A stretch of DNA of 64,000 nucleotides from Cytophagaceae bacterium. GTDB lineage: Bacteria > Bacteroidota > Bacteroidia > Cytophagales > Spirosomataceae. The translations under genes were made by a program, and so were the position numbers. Shown piece after piece: positions 1-8,986 of this stretch (within the stretch, counting starts at the first letter, position 1; the number at the start of each line of letters is the position of its first letter). Location: positions 575,297 to 639,296 of the forward strand of contig CANHGO010000001.1 in assembly GCA_947460975.1 (NCBI GenBank), written 5' to 3'. Under the pieces are notes generated by a model that made no database searches, was not told where the DNA came from, and worked only from the letters and a program-made list of their open reading frames with translations.

Positions 1-1310
1 TAAATTGGCAATCGCGCAGAACATGACATCAAAGGTGTCACCAAAATAGTAATCAAACGATCTTTCCTAGACCCGATCGACCGAGTACTCATAATGGCAG
101 GCACGGCACAGGCCACACTTGACAGAAGGGGAACGACCGACTTCCCATTTAATCCAAATCGGCGCATTAATTTATCCATGATAAACATCACCCGAGACAT
201 ATATCCCGTTTCCTCCAACATAGAAATGAAGAAAAATAAGAAGGCTATTTGAGGAATAAAAATCAAAACACCACCGATTCCCGCAATTAATCCATCGGTT
301 AATAATCCCCTAAATGTCGATTCCGGAAGTATGCCTTTCAACCAATCATTTAATAAAGCTACTCCAGCATCGATGGCATCCATCGGATAAGTGGCCCACG
401 TAAAAACGGCTTGAAACATGACAAATAAAATCGCCAAAAAGAACAAATATCCACCTACAGGATGTAGAAATAATTTATCTAATCGGTCTGTCCAGGTCTT
501 TACCGGTGGCGCATCCCATTGTCGATTTAAATTAATCACACAACGATCGACCACCTCCGTTAAAAACTCGTAGCGCTTGACCGTTTCGGCCGACTTATAT
601 TTTTTGGGTTCAAAACTATGTTTGACCATGATTTGATCCAATGCTGCACACTGAGCTTTGGTAAACATTTTCATTCGATCATGTTCCATTAGCCAAAGTA
701 AACACCGGTAAGGATCAACCTCTCCAAAAGCCGACTGAATCTCAGTGATCAACTCATCCGATACGGGAAGAGGCAAGCCATCATTGGATGCAAATCGATT
801 TTCTAACGTTTTTTGAACCGATAATTTTAATCCGTTCACCCCAATCCCTTTTTTAGCATTTACCTCCGCCACCTCAACACTTAGCTCCCGAGCTAACTTG
901 ATCGAGTTGATCACATAGCCTTCATTTTCCGCTACATCAATCATGTTGAGAGCCAAAACGGTTGGAATTCCCAAGTCACGAACTTGAGAAAAAAGCAATA
1001 AATTTCGCTTTAAATTAGATGCATCTGCTACGACAATAGCCATATCTGGATAATCAGGATGTGCCGGATTGCCCAAAATATTAATCACTAATTCCTCGTC
1101 GATGGACTTTGGATAAATACTATATATTCCTGGTAAATCTAAAATCTCAATTTGATTTTTTGGACCTAATTCCCATATTCCGGTTAATTTATCCATGGTC
1201 ACGCCAGGGAAATTTCCCGTTTTTTGACGTAGGCCAGTCAATGTGTTGAACAAGGACGACTTCCCCGCATTTGGGTTTCCAATCAATGCTATTTTAGGGA
1301 TTTTAGCCAA
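1..1310 (-). CDS. feoB: Ferrous iron transport protein B, 3' end outside window
   Basis: GTP-gated inner-membrane Fe(II) transporter. The frame is open from about 1325 to base 1 and gives 436 codons from the chosen start; family members are about 700 residues, so the C-terminal third is missing at the window edge. The N-terminal G domain shows GNPNAGKS at about residues 11-18 and a DLPG G3 motif. A helical spacer follows, then a membrane domain from about residue 275 that reaches the conserved SCSARLPI gate segment at the edge. There is no ATG in the frame before the P-loop. TTG at 1310 is the best start (alternatives ATA 1319 and ATC 1322), which places it directly after the feoA stop in a feoAB operon. 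Family assignment is certain; the start is inferred. Confidence 0.95.
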   Translation of the reverse strand, partial: MAKIPKIALIGNPNAGKSSLFNTLTGLRQKTGNFPGVTMDKLTGIWELGPKNQIEILDLPGIYSIYPKSIDEELVINILGNPAHPDYPDMAIVVADASNLKRNLLLFSQVRDLGIPTVLALNMIDVAENEGYVINSIKLARELSVEVAEVNAKKGIGVNGLKLSVQKTLENRFASNDGLPLPVSDELITEIQSAFGEVDPYRCLLWLMEHDRMKMFTKAQCAALDQIMVKHSFEPKKYKSAETVKRYEFLTEVVDRCVINLNRQWDAPPVKTWTDRLDKLFLHPVGGYLFFLAILFVMFQAVFTWATYPMDAIDAGVALLNDWLKGILPESTFRGLLTDGLIAGIGGVLIFIPQIAFLFFFISMLEETGYMSRVMFIMDKLMRRFGLNGKSVVPLLSSVACAVPAIMSTRSIGSRKDRLITILVTPLMSCSARLPI

Positions 1311-1311
1311 T

Positions 1312-1536
1312 TTACTTATGATTAATTAGGATGGTGGCTGCCTCTTCTCTTCGCATCGATAAAGTATAGCCTGAAACTTTAATGGCAATAGGATCGCCAA
1401 ATGGAGCATGATGCGTTAAAATAACTTCTGTACCTGGCAAACAACCCATTTCTAATAATTTTAAGGAAAGTTTTTCATCCGTAAAACCTGAAATAAACCC
1501 ATGATCTCCAATACCCAAATCTGCAACTGTACGCAT
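1312..1536 (-). CDS. feoA: Ferrous iron transport protein A (FeoA, SH3-like)
   Basis: Small cytoplasmic SH3-like protein of 74 residues that supports FeoB. It has the family pattern of a central LLEMGCLPGTEV segment (the FeoA L-x-x-[ML]-G turn) and a C-terminal GYTLSMRREEA strand, and it is the usual length. It is the first gene of feoAB. An AGGAGA Shine-Dalgarno-like sequence lies about 12 bases before the ATG, which is unusually clear for this phylum, and a TAnnTTTG promoter element lies at 1580-1587. Iron control by Fur is likely from family knowledge, but I could not point to a convincing operator. Confidence 0.92.
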   Translation of the reverse strand: MRTVADLGIGDHGFISGFTDEKLSLKLLEMGCLPGTEVILTHHAPFGDPIAIKVSGYTLSMRREEAATILINHK

Positions 1537-1579
1537 ATAGAACTAAGCTCTCCTATTTAGAATTATTCAAAATTAGCTA

Positions 1580-1587
1580 CAAATGTA
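1580..1587 (-). promoter_or_regulatory. Bacteroidota -7 promoter element for feoAB
   Basis: Read on the minus strand this is TACATTTG, matching the TAnnTTTG -7 consensus, about 45 bases before the feoA ATG. No clear -33 TTG is seen at the best spacing, so this is a moderate call. Confidence 0.5.
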
Positions 1588-1754
1588 CTAAGTATATCTG
1601 AGCTAAAAAATGATCGAGTAGAGATTTAATTTGATGTTTAATGCGGAATGATTCAAATCAACGGATTTACGATTAATCCCAGGGTAAAATACTTGCATAA
1701 TATTCCTTAAAGCAAATTTTCTGTCGTAAATTGCGGGTCCTATTAGATTTATTC

Positions 1755-2423
1755 ATGCTAATTAACGAGATACGCGTGTTGGTTAAAAAAGAAATCCAAA
1801 TGGAATGGCGTCAGAAATACGCGATTCATGGATTACTGTTGTATTTGGCCTCCACTATATTTGTTTGTTATCTATCATTTAAGGCTAAGCAACAAGCCAT
1901 TAATCCTATCACTTGGAATACTTTATTTTGGCTTATTATCTTATTTATAGCCGTCAATGCCATCGGTAAAAGTTTCACCCAAGAATCAAAACAGCGCAAT
2001 ATATTTTATTATTCGATTGTAAGCCCAGAAGCGGTCATCTACTCGAAAATTTTCTACAATGCGCTAGTGATGGTCGGCATTTCGTTTGTAGGCATTGTAT
2101 TTTATTCTTGGGTCATGGGCAATCCAGTGGGGAATTTACCTTTGTATCTTGTCTCATTGCTATTAGGATCTATTGGTTTTTCAGCTACTTTGACGATGGT
2201 TGCTGGAATCGCTGTACAAGGTGAAAATTCGGCCACACTGATGTCGGTCCTAAGTTTTCCCATCATCATTCCACTCTTATTGCTCTTACTTAAACTTTCA
2301 AAAAGTGCAATGGATGGAATATCCATGCAGGAGAATTGGGATGAAATGGCTACTTTGGCCTCTTTAGACGTAATTGTTATAGTATTATCAGGAATTTTAT
2401 TCCCCTATATATGGAGACATTAA
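1755..2423 (+). CDS. ccmB: Heme exporter membrane protein CcmB
   Basis: Membrane subunit of the CcmAB(C) ABC complex of cytochrome c maturation system I. The protein is 222 residues with about six hydrophobic helices and the conserved N-terminal KKEIQMEWRQKYA segment. The frame extends upstream to a TTG at 1731, but that region looks like a promoter -7 sequence (TAAATTGC at 1728-1735) and adds non-homologous residues, so ATG 1755 is preferred. It overlaps ccmC by 13 bases. The ATPase partner CcmA is not in the window and must be encoded elsewhere if the complex is complete. Confidence 0.88.
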   Translation: MLINEIRVLVKKEIQMEWRQKYAIHGLLLYLASTIFVCYLSFKAKQQAINPITWNTLFWLIILFIAVNAIGKSFTQESKQRNIFYYSIVSPEAVIYSKIFYNALVMVGISFVGIVFYSWVMGNPVGNLPLYLVSLLLGSIGFSATLTMVAGIAVQGENSATLMSVLSFPIIIPLLLLLLKLSKSAMDGISMQENWDEMATLASLDVIVIVLSGILFPYIWRH

Positions 2424-3085
2424 AAAAGAATTATTGGAAAATAGCCTGTATGCTACTTTTAATCTACACGATTTGGGCAGGATTTATGGGGAAAGTGCCC
2501 CGACAAGCCATTCTAAATGAAACCGTGAGAAATTTATATTTTCATGTCACGATGTGGTTTACCATGATTTTTTTATTGGGAACCTCGGTATACCATTCGA
2601 TTCAATACCTTCGAAAATCAGACATCAAAAGTGATCTCATTTCCAATGCCTATGTAGAGACCGGTTTGGTTTTTGCTACTTTAGGTCTGGTCACAGGTAG
2701 TCTTTGGGCGAAATTTACGTGGGGAGATTGGTGGACCAACGACCCAAAATTAAATTCGGTTGCCATCGGTCTATTAATTTATTTGGCCTATGGCTTAGTA
2801 CGTTCCTCCATGCCAGATGAACAGCAAAAAGCAAGAATATCAAATGTTTATAATATTTTTGCCTTTGTTATTTTCATGATTTTGATTTGGATATTGCCTC
2901 GTATGACCGATTCATTGCATCCCGGAAATGGAGGAAATCCAGGATTTTCAAAATATGATTTAGATTCCAATATGCGATTGGTCTTTTACCCGGCGATTAT
3001 CGCTTGGACCCTATTAGGCTATTGGATCGTAAACCTTAGAATTCGAATTAAAAAACTTGCACATTTAATATCAGAAAACGAATAG
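2411..3085 (+). CDS. ccmC: Heme exporter/handling protein CcmC
   Basis: Membrane protein of 224 residues that binds haem and loads it on CcmE. It has six predicted membrane segments and a WWD-type motif (WGDWWTNDPKL, about residues 100-110), with haem-ligand candidate histidines before it (FHVTMW) and in the later SLHPGN loop. The start overlaps the end of ccmB, implying translational coupling. Order and spacing put it in one ccmBCDEF transcript. In most bacteria the motif reads W-x-W-D; here an Asn-Asp pair sits at the end, as often in this phylum (from family knowledge). Confidence 0.92.
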   Translation: METLKKNYWKIACMLLLIYTIWAGFMGKVPRQAILNETVRNLYFHVTMWFTMIFLLGTSVYHSIQYLRKSDIKSDLISNAYVETGLVFATLGLVTGSLWAKFTWGDWWTNDPKLNSVAIGLLIYLAYGLVRSSMPDEQQKARISNVYNIFAFVIFMILIWILPRMTDSLHPGNGGNPGFSKYDLDSNMRLVFYPAIIAWTLLGYWIVNLRIRIKKLAHLISENE

Positions 3086-3087
3086 AC

Positions 3088-3306
3088 ATGAAATTTTCAA
3101 ACACTTTATTGATTCTTTTAGTTAGCAGTTTTACTTTGATGGCCCAACAAGCCGACATCGAAATGGCGGATCAATTCCGTGCAGATGGAAAAATCTATGT
3201 GGTCATTTCAGTTGTTTTGCTGATTCTCGTAGGTCTTTTTATCTATCTTTTCAACTTAGACAAAAAAGTTACCCGACTGGAAAAAGAGGTTTCTAAGAAC
3301 GCTTAA
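3088..3306 (+). CDS. CcmD-like small membrane protein
   Basis: A 72-residue protein two bases after ccmC. It has an N-terminal signal-peptide-like segment (MKFSNTLLILLVSSFTLMAQ), a short periplasmic stretch, one strongly hydrophobic helix (about residues 38-56) and a charged, probably coiled tail (LDKKVTRLEKEV). CcmD proteins are small single-helix partners of CcmC/CcmE, and the position fits. The sequence itself is too short to prove homology, and a cleavable leader is atypical of proteobacterial CcmD. Confidence 0.7.
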   Translation: MKFSNTLLILLVSSFTLMAQQADIEMADQFRADGKIYVVISVVLLILVGLFIYLFNLDKKVTRLEKEVSKNA

Positions 3307-3307
3307 T

Positions 3308-3751
3308 ATGAAAAAAACACATATCATTGGTTTGATTTTAGTGGCCATTGCCATCGGCATTATTTTAATTACGACGGGCGATGCAAGTACCTATGTGGGC
3401 TTTGATGAAGCAGAAAGAATTTCAAAATCTGACCCATCCCAAAAAGTACATGTCGTAGGAAAACTTAAAAAAGACGCTCAAGGAAAAATCTTAGGCATGA
3501 TATTTAATCCCGCCTTGGATGCAAACCGACTAGAATTTACGGTGGAAGATAGTTTAGGTCGTGAAAACCAGGTTATTTATGCCGCTCCCAAACCTCAGGA
3601 TTTTGAAAAATCCGAAAAAATTGTTTTGGTCGGAAGCATGAAAGCGGACAAAATATTTTATTGCGACAAGATTCTTTTAAAATGCCCATCCAAATATCAA
3701 GAGGGCAAAATTTCTGCAGATTCAAGCGCTTCATTTGAAGTGAAAAAATAA
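3308..3751 (+). CDS. ccmE: Cytochrome c maturation haem chaperone CcmE, CxxxY type
   Basis: Periplasmic haem chaperone that receives haem from CcmC and passes it to CcmF. It has 147 residues: one N-terminal membrane anchor (about residues 6-23) then an OB-fold domain. The haem attachment motif reads C126-P-S-K-Y130, a CxxxY form, where proteobacterial CcmE has HxxxY with a covalent haem on histidine. The cysteine variant is known from archaea and Desulfovibrio (system I*). It lies one base after the CcmD-like gene and two before ccmF. Family call is firm; use of the cysteine here is inferred. Confidence 0.9.
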   Translation: MKKTHIIGLILVAIAIGIILITTGDASTYVGFDEAERISKSDPSQKVHVVGKLKKDAQGKILGMIFNPALDANRLEFTVEDSLGRENQVIYAAPKPQDFEKSEKIVLVGSMKADKIFYCDKILLKCPSKYQEGKISADSSASFEVKK

Positions 3752-3753
3752 AT

Positions 3754-6303
3754 ATGATACACGAAAATATTGGCACTACGGGTCATTTAATGGTAATTGG
3801 GTCATTTGTAACGGCCGCTTTAGCCACATTTTCATACTTTAAAGCAACTCAGTCGACCGACGAGCTCGCTGAAAATGATTGGAAAAAAACAGCAAGAGCC
3901 TTATTTATCATTCACTTATTTTTAGTGATTGGCGTGGCGACTAGCCTTTTTGTCATTATCTACAATCACTATTTTGAATACCATTACGCATTCACTCATT
4001 CTTCGTTAGCACTGCCCACCATGTTCATGATTTCATGCTATTGGGAAGGCCAAGAAGGCTCATTTTTACTATGGATATTCTGGCAAGCTATTTTAGGGGT
4101 GATTTTAATGATCAAAAATCCAAAATGGGAATCGCCCGTAATGACTGTTTTTGCCCTCGTGCAAACCTTTTTGACTTCCATGATTTTAGGTGTCATTATT
4201 CCATGGATCGATTTGAAAATCGGATCTTCACCGTTTCTTTTGTTGAGAGAGGCGCAGCCCGACTTACCTGTCTGGAGTTTACAGCCTAATTTCATTCCAA
4301 AAGATGGGCGAGGCCTAAATCCTTTGCTGCAGAATTATTGGATGGTGATTCATCCGCCAACACTCTTTTTAGGATTTGCTTTGACACTTGTTCCGTTTGC
4401 TTATTTAATCGCTGGACTTTGGAAAAACAAGTTGACCGAATGGATAAAACCTGCTTTGCCTTGGGCTGCTTTTTCAGCTGCCATTTTAGGGATTGGAATT
4501 ACTATGGGTGCGTATTGGGCTTATGAGACATTAAATTTTGGAGGATATTGGAATTGGGATCCGGTAGAAAACGCCTCTTTTGTCCCATGGCTCGTTTTAA
4601 TTGGCGCCATTCATACCATGATTGCCTATCGGAATTCAAGTGCAGCCTTAAAAACTTCCATAATTTTGGTCATCTCGACTTTTATTTTGGTCCTTTATTC
4701 CACTTTTTTAAACAGGTCTGGGGTACTAGGAAATGCCTCGGTTCACTCTTTTACGGATTTAGGCCTTTCGGGCCAACTCCTAATCTACATGTTCACATTT
4801 TTAATTGTGGCCATAATTTTAGCAGCTTACCGATGGAAAAGTTTACCCAAGGATGAAAAAGAAATTGGCATTTACCATAAGGAATTTTGGATTTTTGTCG
4901 GAGCTTCTGTATTGACTTTATCGGCGTTCCAACTCATTTTTACGACGTCCATTCCCGTATACAATAAAATTGCTGAGGCCTTTGGCATGGTTTCAAATAT
5001 AGCTTTGCCTGCCGATCAAGTTGCACATTACAGTAAAATTCAAATTTGGATATTTATTGCGGTTGCACTTTTAAGCGGGGTAGGCCAATATGTATGGTGG
5101 GGGAAATTAAAACAATCTACTTCATTTAAGCCACTCTATTCTTCACTTTTGATTTCAGTTTTATTAACTGTAATTGTCATTAATTTCGAAAAGGTTTATG
5201 AAATCCCGTACATCGCTTTATTATGGAGCGGGCTTTTTTCATTAGTCGCGAATGGCCAAATATTGTGGTTTTTAACGAAGCAAAAATTCTCCATTGCCGG
5301 AGGCGCACTCTCCCATGTAGGTCTGGCGATTATGATTATAGGCGTTTTGTTTTCGTCTGGCTATTCCAAAGTTGTTTCACTCAATCGATCTGGCTTTGCT
5401 ATCTCCAATAAAGTAGAGCAATTCACCAAGGATGACAATAAAGAAAACAAGGAAAATCTGCCGCTTTGGTTAGGTCAAGGAGCACAAATGCAGGATTATC
5501 TTGTTACCTACAAGGGTAGAAAAATTGAATTAAGAGGGAAGCCTGGTTATTTTAATCGCAAAGATTTTGACATCATTGAAGGAGATTTTCATGCAGTTGC
5601 TTTAAAAAATATTGAAAAAGAAGGGCAATCCATCGCTAAAAAAGGAGATACCCTAACGGTAGAACCGGAAAACAATTATTACGAATTGGAGTTTAAAAAC
5701 GCAGAAGGCAAAATTGTATCCTTGTTTCCTCGTTGGCAAATGAATCCCAAAATGGGAACCGCCATTTCGCCTGATGTGAAACACGCTTGGGGCCACGATA
5801 TTTATACCTATGTATCATTAGATCCACGACTTGCCGCAGATGCTGGATCAGAAAAACAATGGAGTCAAACCGTCGATGCGACGGTGTCTATCGGAGACAC
5901 CTTATTCTTAAATGATTTTGTAGCTGTTTTGATGGATGTTACCCGCGTCACTAATGTGGAAAATGTAGTACTGGGTCCCAATGATGCAGCCGTTCGTGCT
6001 AACTTTAATGTTTTGGGAAAGAATTTTCAGCAGTTCCAACTAGCTCCTACGTTTATTATCAAAGATCGGATGGTGGCTATGCCCGCATTTGAAAGTGAAG
6101 AAACGGGGATAAAAATTAAGTTTACTGCCATAAATCCACAAACTCAGGAATTTAGTTTTTCTTATAATACAACCCAACAAGATTTAATTATCATTAAAGC
6201 GATAGAGAAGCCTTATATAAATTTAGTTTGGGTGGGATCTATTTTGATATTTATTGGCTTATTTGTCTCTACATTTAGGAGGACAGAAAAAATGATTGCC
6301 TAA
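3754..6303 (+). CDS. ccmF: Cytochrome c haem lyase CcmF
   Basis: Large membrane protein of 849 residues that joins haem from CcmE to CxxCH motifs of apocytochromes. It has many membrane helices, the WWD haem-handling segment (GGYWNWDPVENASFVPW, about residues 266-282), conserved histidines such as VIHPPTLF before it, a long periplasmic domain (about residues 550-815) and a final membrane helix. It is longer than the roughly 650 residues of E. coli CcmF, the extra length being mostly in that periplasmic domain. It is the last recognisable ccm gene of the run; ccmG and ccmH are not nearby. Confidence 0.93.
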   Translation: MIHENIGTTGHLMVIGSFVTAALATFSYFKATQSTDELAENDWKKTARALFIIHLFLVIGVATSLFVIIYNHYFEYHYAFTHSSLALPTMFMISCYWEGQEGSFLLWIFWQAILGVILMIKNPKWESPVMTVFALVQTFLTSMILGVIIPWIDLKIGSSPFLLLREAQPDLPVWSLQPNFIPKDGRGLNPLLQNYWMVIHPPTLFLGFALTLVPFAYLIAGLWKNKLTEWIKPALPWAAFSAAILGIGITMGAYWAYETLNFGGYWNWDPVENASFVPWLVLIGAIHTMIAYRNSSAALKTSIILVISTFILVLYSTFLNRSGVLGNASVHSFTDLGLSGQLLIYMFTFLIVAIILAAYRWKSLPKDEKEIGIYHKEFWIFVGASVLTLSAFQLIFTTSIPVYNKIAEAFGMVSNIALPADQVAHYSKIQIWIFIAVALLSGVGQYVWWGKLKQSTSFKPLYSSLLISVLLTVIVINFEKVYEIPYIALLWSGLFSLVANGQILWFLTKQKFSIAGGALSHVGLAIMIIGVLFSSGYSKVVSLNRSGFAISNKVEQFTKDDNKENKENLPLWLGQGAQMQDYLVTYKGRKIELRGKPGYFNRKDFDIIEGDFHAVALKNIEKEGQSIAKKGDTLTVEPENNYYELEFKNAEGKIVSLFPRWQMNPKMGTAISPDVKHAWGHDIYTYVSLDPRLAADAGSEKQWSQTVDATVSIGDTLFLNDFVAVLMDVTRVTNVENVVLGPNDAAVRANFNVLGKNFQQFQLAPTFIIKDRMVAMPAFESEETGIKIKFTAINPQTQEFSFSYNTTQQDLIIIKAIEKPYINLVWVGSILIFIGLFVSTFRRTEKMIA

Positions 6304-6304
6304 T

Positions 6305-6532
6305 ATGGGTAAAAAAGAAATTTTAAGTTTAGCGGCCGGGATTGGGTTTTTCATTATTTGGATCATCGATCTAAATTCTCCAGTGCCCAAAGATATTCAG
6401 GGCCATTTCTGGTCTGAAATATTTTATCATTACGGTTGGCTCATGTATTGCGTCGCCTGCCTTTTTTACTTTCAGTATTCAAAAAATGAACGATTGAAAA
6501 AAGAAGACTCACAGAAATCAAATAAGAAATAA
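6305..6532 (+). CDS. Uncharacterised two-helix membrane protein after ccmF
   Basis: A 75-residue protein beginning one base after the ccmF stop (TAATATG). It has two hydrophobic segments (about residues 7-22 and 40-56) and a Lys/Glu-rich tail. It contains one cysteine in a membrane segment and no CxxC, so it is not a CcmH or CcmG redox protein. The upstream TTG at 6296 lies inside ccmF and is less likely to be the start. Tight linkage suggests a role with Ccm or the next gene, but the sequence shows no function. Confidence 0.7.
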   Translation: MGKKEILSLAAGIGFFIIWIIDLNSPVPKDIQGHFWSEIFYHYGWLMYCVACLFYFQYSKNERLKKEDSQKSNKK

Positions 6533-6542
6533 ATTGGATTCA

Positions 6543-7835
6543 ATGGCCGACATACAAACGCCTCAATACGTAGGAATCATCTTAGCCATGGTTTTTTCAG
6601 CATTTTTTTCTGGGGTGGAAATGGCTTTTGTCTCGTCCAACAAACTATATTTTGAACTTAAGGCGAAGCAAAACATCTTAAGTGCCAAGATCATTGCTCA
6701 TTTCAATCAAAGCCCATCTCAATTTATTGGAACGATGTTAATCGGCAACACACTTTCATTAGTGGCCTATGGCATATTCATGGAAGAGTTTTTGCATCAC
6801 CTGATTTTGGCCAATTTACCTTGGATTACGAATGAAATTATTGCCAGACTTATCGCATCAATCGTCGCGACCATAATTATATTAACCACGTCTGAATTTA
6901 CCCCAAAAAGTATCTTTTTGATAAATCCTGATGCCATTCTAGAATTTTTAGCCATTCCTATTTGGATCATAAATACGCTGATGTTCCCTTTAGTCTGGCT
7001 GACCGTAGGATTGTCAAAATGGTTTATTACTCGGGTATTACGTTTAAGCTATTCGGAAGAAAAACCGGCCTTTGGATTAACCGACTTAAACCACTACTTG
7101 CAAAATTTAAATCGAAAGGTTTCCACCGAAGAAGAAAACGAGGTAGATACAAAAATCTTTCATAATGCATTAGAGTTTAAGCAAGTCAAAGTGCGCGATT
7201 GCATGATTCCCCGAACAGAAATTACGGCCATCGAAATAGAGGAAGGTATCGAGGGACTCAAAAAAGTATTTATTGAAAGTGGCCATTCAAAGGTTTTAGT
7301 GTATAAAGAAACCCTGGAAGAGGTGGTTGGATACTGTCACTCGTTGGCCTTATTCAAAAAGCCAAAAGACATTCAAAGCATCCTTACTTCCATTCCCATC
7401 GTTCCCGAGGCCATGCCCGCGAATGATCTCATGTTAAAATTTTCCAAAGAAAGAAAGTCATTAGCGATCGTGGTCGATGAATTTGGAAGTACCTCAGGTC
7501 TGGTCAGCATGGAGGATGTGATGGAACAAATTTTTGGTGAAATTCAAGATGAGTTTGATGATACCGAGGATTGGATCGAAAAGCGACTGGACGACCATAC
7601 CTTCATCCTTTCTGGACGCCATGAAATTGATTATTTAAATGAAAAATATAACTGGAATCTTCCTGAGGGCGATTACGAGACCCTTGGCGGGATGTTAATC
7701 CATCTTTACGAAGATATTCCAGCTGTCAATGAAGTCATTACTTTGTCTGCCTTTCAGTTTCAAATCATGACGGTAACAGATGCTCGGATTGATACTGTAA
7801 AAGTCATCATTTCTGGCAAACCCATATCTAAATAA
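6543..7835 (+). CDS. CBS-domain transporter-associated membrane protein (CorC/HlyC, GldE-like)
   Basis: Integral membrane protein of 430 residues with a DUF21/CNNM domain (about residues 1-185, four hydrophobic segments, starting FSAFFSGVEMAF), a CBS pair (about 200-325) and a C-terminal CorC_HlyC domain (about 340-425). Such proteins act in Mg/Co ion export. In Bacteroidota the paralogue GldE is linked to gliding and GldD, but gldD is absent here, so GldE identity is not claimed. ATG 6543 is preferred over TTG 6534. It lies 10 bases after the small membrane gene and probably ends the ccm transcript. Confidence 0.85.
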   Translation: MADIQTPQYVGIILAMVFSAFFSGVEMAFVSSNKLYFELKAKQNILSAKIIAHFNQSPSQFIGTMLIGNTLSLVAYGIFMEEFLHHLILANLPWITNEIIARLIASIVATIIILTTSEFTPKSIFLINPDAILEFLAIPIWIINTLMFPLVWLTVGLSKWFITRVLRLSYSEEKPAFGLTDLNHYLQNLNRKVSTEEENEVDTKIFHNALEFKQVKVRDCMIPRTEITAIEIEEGIEGLKKVFIESGHSKVLVYKETLEEVVGYCHSLALFKKPKDIQSILTSIPIVPEAMPANDLMLKFSKERKSLAIVVDEFGSTSGLVSMEDVMEQIFGEIQDEFDDTEDWIEKRLDDHTFILSGRHEIDYLNEKYNWNLPEGDYETLGGMLIHLYEDIPAVNEVITLSAFQFQIMTVTDARIDTVKVIISGKPISK

Positions 7836-7845
7836 TAGGTAGGGT

Positions 7846-8985
7846 CTATTGATTAATCGATAAAATTCGCTGGAGTGTTTGACACTTCATTTCCGTTTCT
7901 TCCCATTCTTTTTCTGGGTCAGAGTCTTCTGTAATTCCGCAACCTGCATAATAAGTAGCTGAATACCCATTTGTTTCTTTCGTGACTTTAACAGTCCGCA
8001 AATTGACAAATAAATAAATCTCATCATTCAAATTCACGGGGCCCAAATAACCGCTGTAAAACTCACGGTCATGCGCTTCGGCTTGTTTTATCCAATCAAT
8101 GGCCGCTTCTTTAGGGGTGCCACAAACAGCCGAAGTTGGGTGCAATAACGACAACATAATCCCAGGCAATTGCGGGAAGTTGAGCGCCTTTGTATCCACT
8201 ACATATTCCGTTTTCAGGTGCAATAAATTACCCGCTTGAATCGTTTTGGGTCCATTTTCAATATATTCTCGCAACCTGATTTTCTTAAAACATTCAATAA
8301 TATACCGACTAACAAAAGCCTGTTCTTCGATCTCCTTTTGTGACCAGCGAGCTTCGTGAGGTGCAGTAACTTGACCAACATTTGTTGACACAGGTTGCGT
8401 ACCAGCTAATGAAATCGTTTTAAATATACCTTCGTGATTTAATGAAACTAAAACTTCTGGGGTCGCACAGATCCAAGTTTGCCTAAGCGAGGGGATGTAA
8501 AAAGCCGAAACAAAAGCGTTAGGGTATACTTGACATAATGATTCGAAAAAATGCAAGGTCGAATAATCAGCACCCAAAGCCTCCTCATCTGTCCTAGAAA
8601 GCACGACTTTTTGAAAATTACCGGCTTTGATTTCTTGAATACTTGCGTTCACCCAATAGAGAAAATTTTCTTTTTTAGGAGATCCGGTCTTTAAAGGAAA
8701 TACCTCTTTAACCGAAACGTGGACGCTTGGCACCTCGGAAACAAACAAATACTCAGCCTTTAAAAAATAGGGATTCCCGACAAATGGAGCCGCCATAAAT
8801 CCTGGCTCAAAAGACTGAAAATCAAGTGAGTCTGTTACATGTCCACCTTGTGTGTCAATTAAAAATGAACGTGTTTCCGAGTTTGGCAAGCGCCAAAGAG
8901 CGATGGCCGCGTCATGTTGCTGAGCCTCATTCCAAAGTTGATTCCATTCCGTATCTTGGCGATATAGACTCGTATTCTTGGGCAT
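7846..8985 (-). CDS. menF: Isochorismate synthase (menaquinone pathway)
   Basis: Chorismate-binding enzyme of 379 residues that isomerises chorismate to isochorismate for menaquinone. The C-terminal chorismate-binding fold is intact, with HPTSAVCGTPKEAA, the EFYSGYLGPV active-site segment (about residues 308-317), and YYAGCGITEDSDPEKEWEE with metal-binding glutamates. No amide-donor or feedback domain is present, which separates it from TrpE and PabB. It begins one base after the hotdog thioesterase gene, and that pairing supports a menaquinone rather than siderophore role. Confidence 0.85.
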   Translation of the reverse strand: MPKNTSLYRQDTEWNQLWNEAQQHDAAIALWRLPNSETRSFLIDTQGGHVTDSLDFQSFEPGFMAAPFVGNPYFLKAEYLFVSEVPSVHVSVKEVFPLKTGSPKKENFLYWVNASIQEIKAGNFQKVVLSRTDEEALGADYSTLHFFESLCQVYPNAFVSAFYIPSLRQTWICATPEVLVSLNHEGIFKTISLAGTQPVSTNVGQVTAPHEARWSQKEIEEQAFVSRYIIECFKKIRLREYIENGPKTIQAGNLLHLKTEYVVDTKALNFPQLPGIMLSLLHPTSAVCGTPKEAAIDWIKQAEAHDREFYSGYLGPVNLNDEIYLFVNLRTVKVTKETNGYSATYYAGCGITEDSDPEKEWEETEMKCQTLQRILSINQ

Positions 8986-8986
8986 T

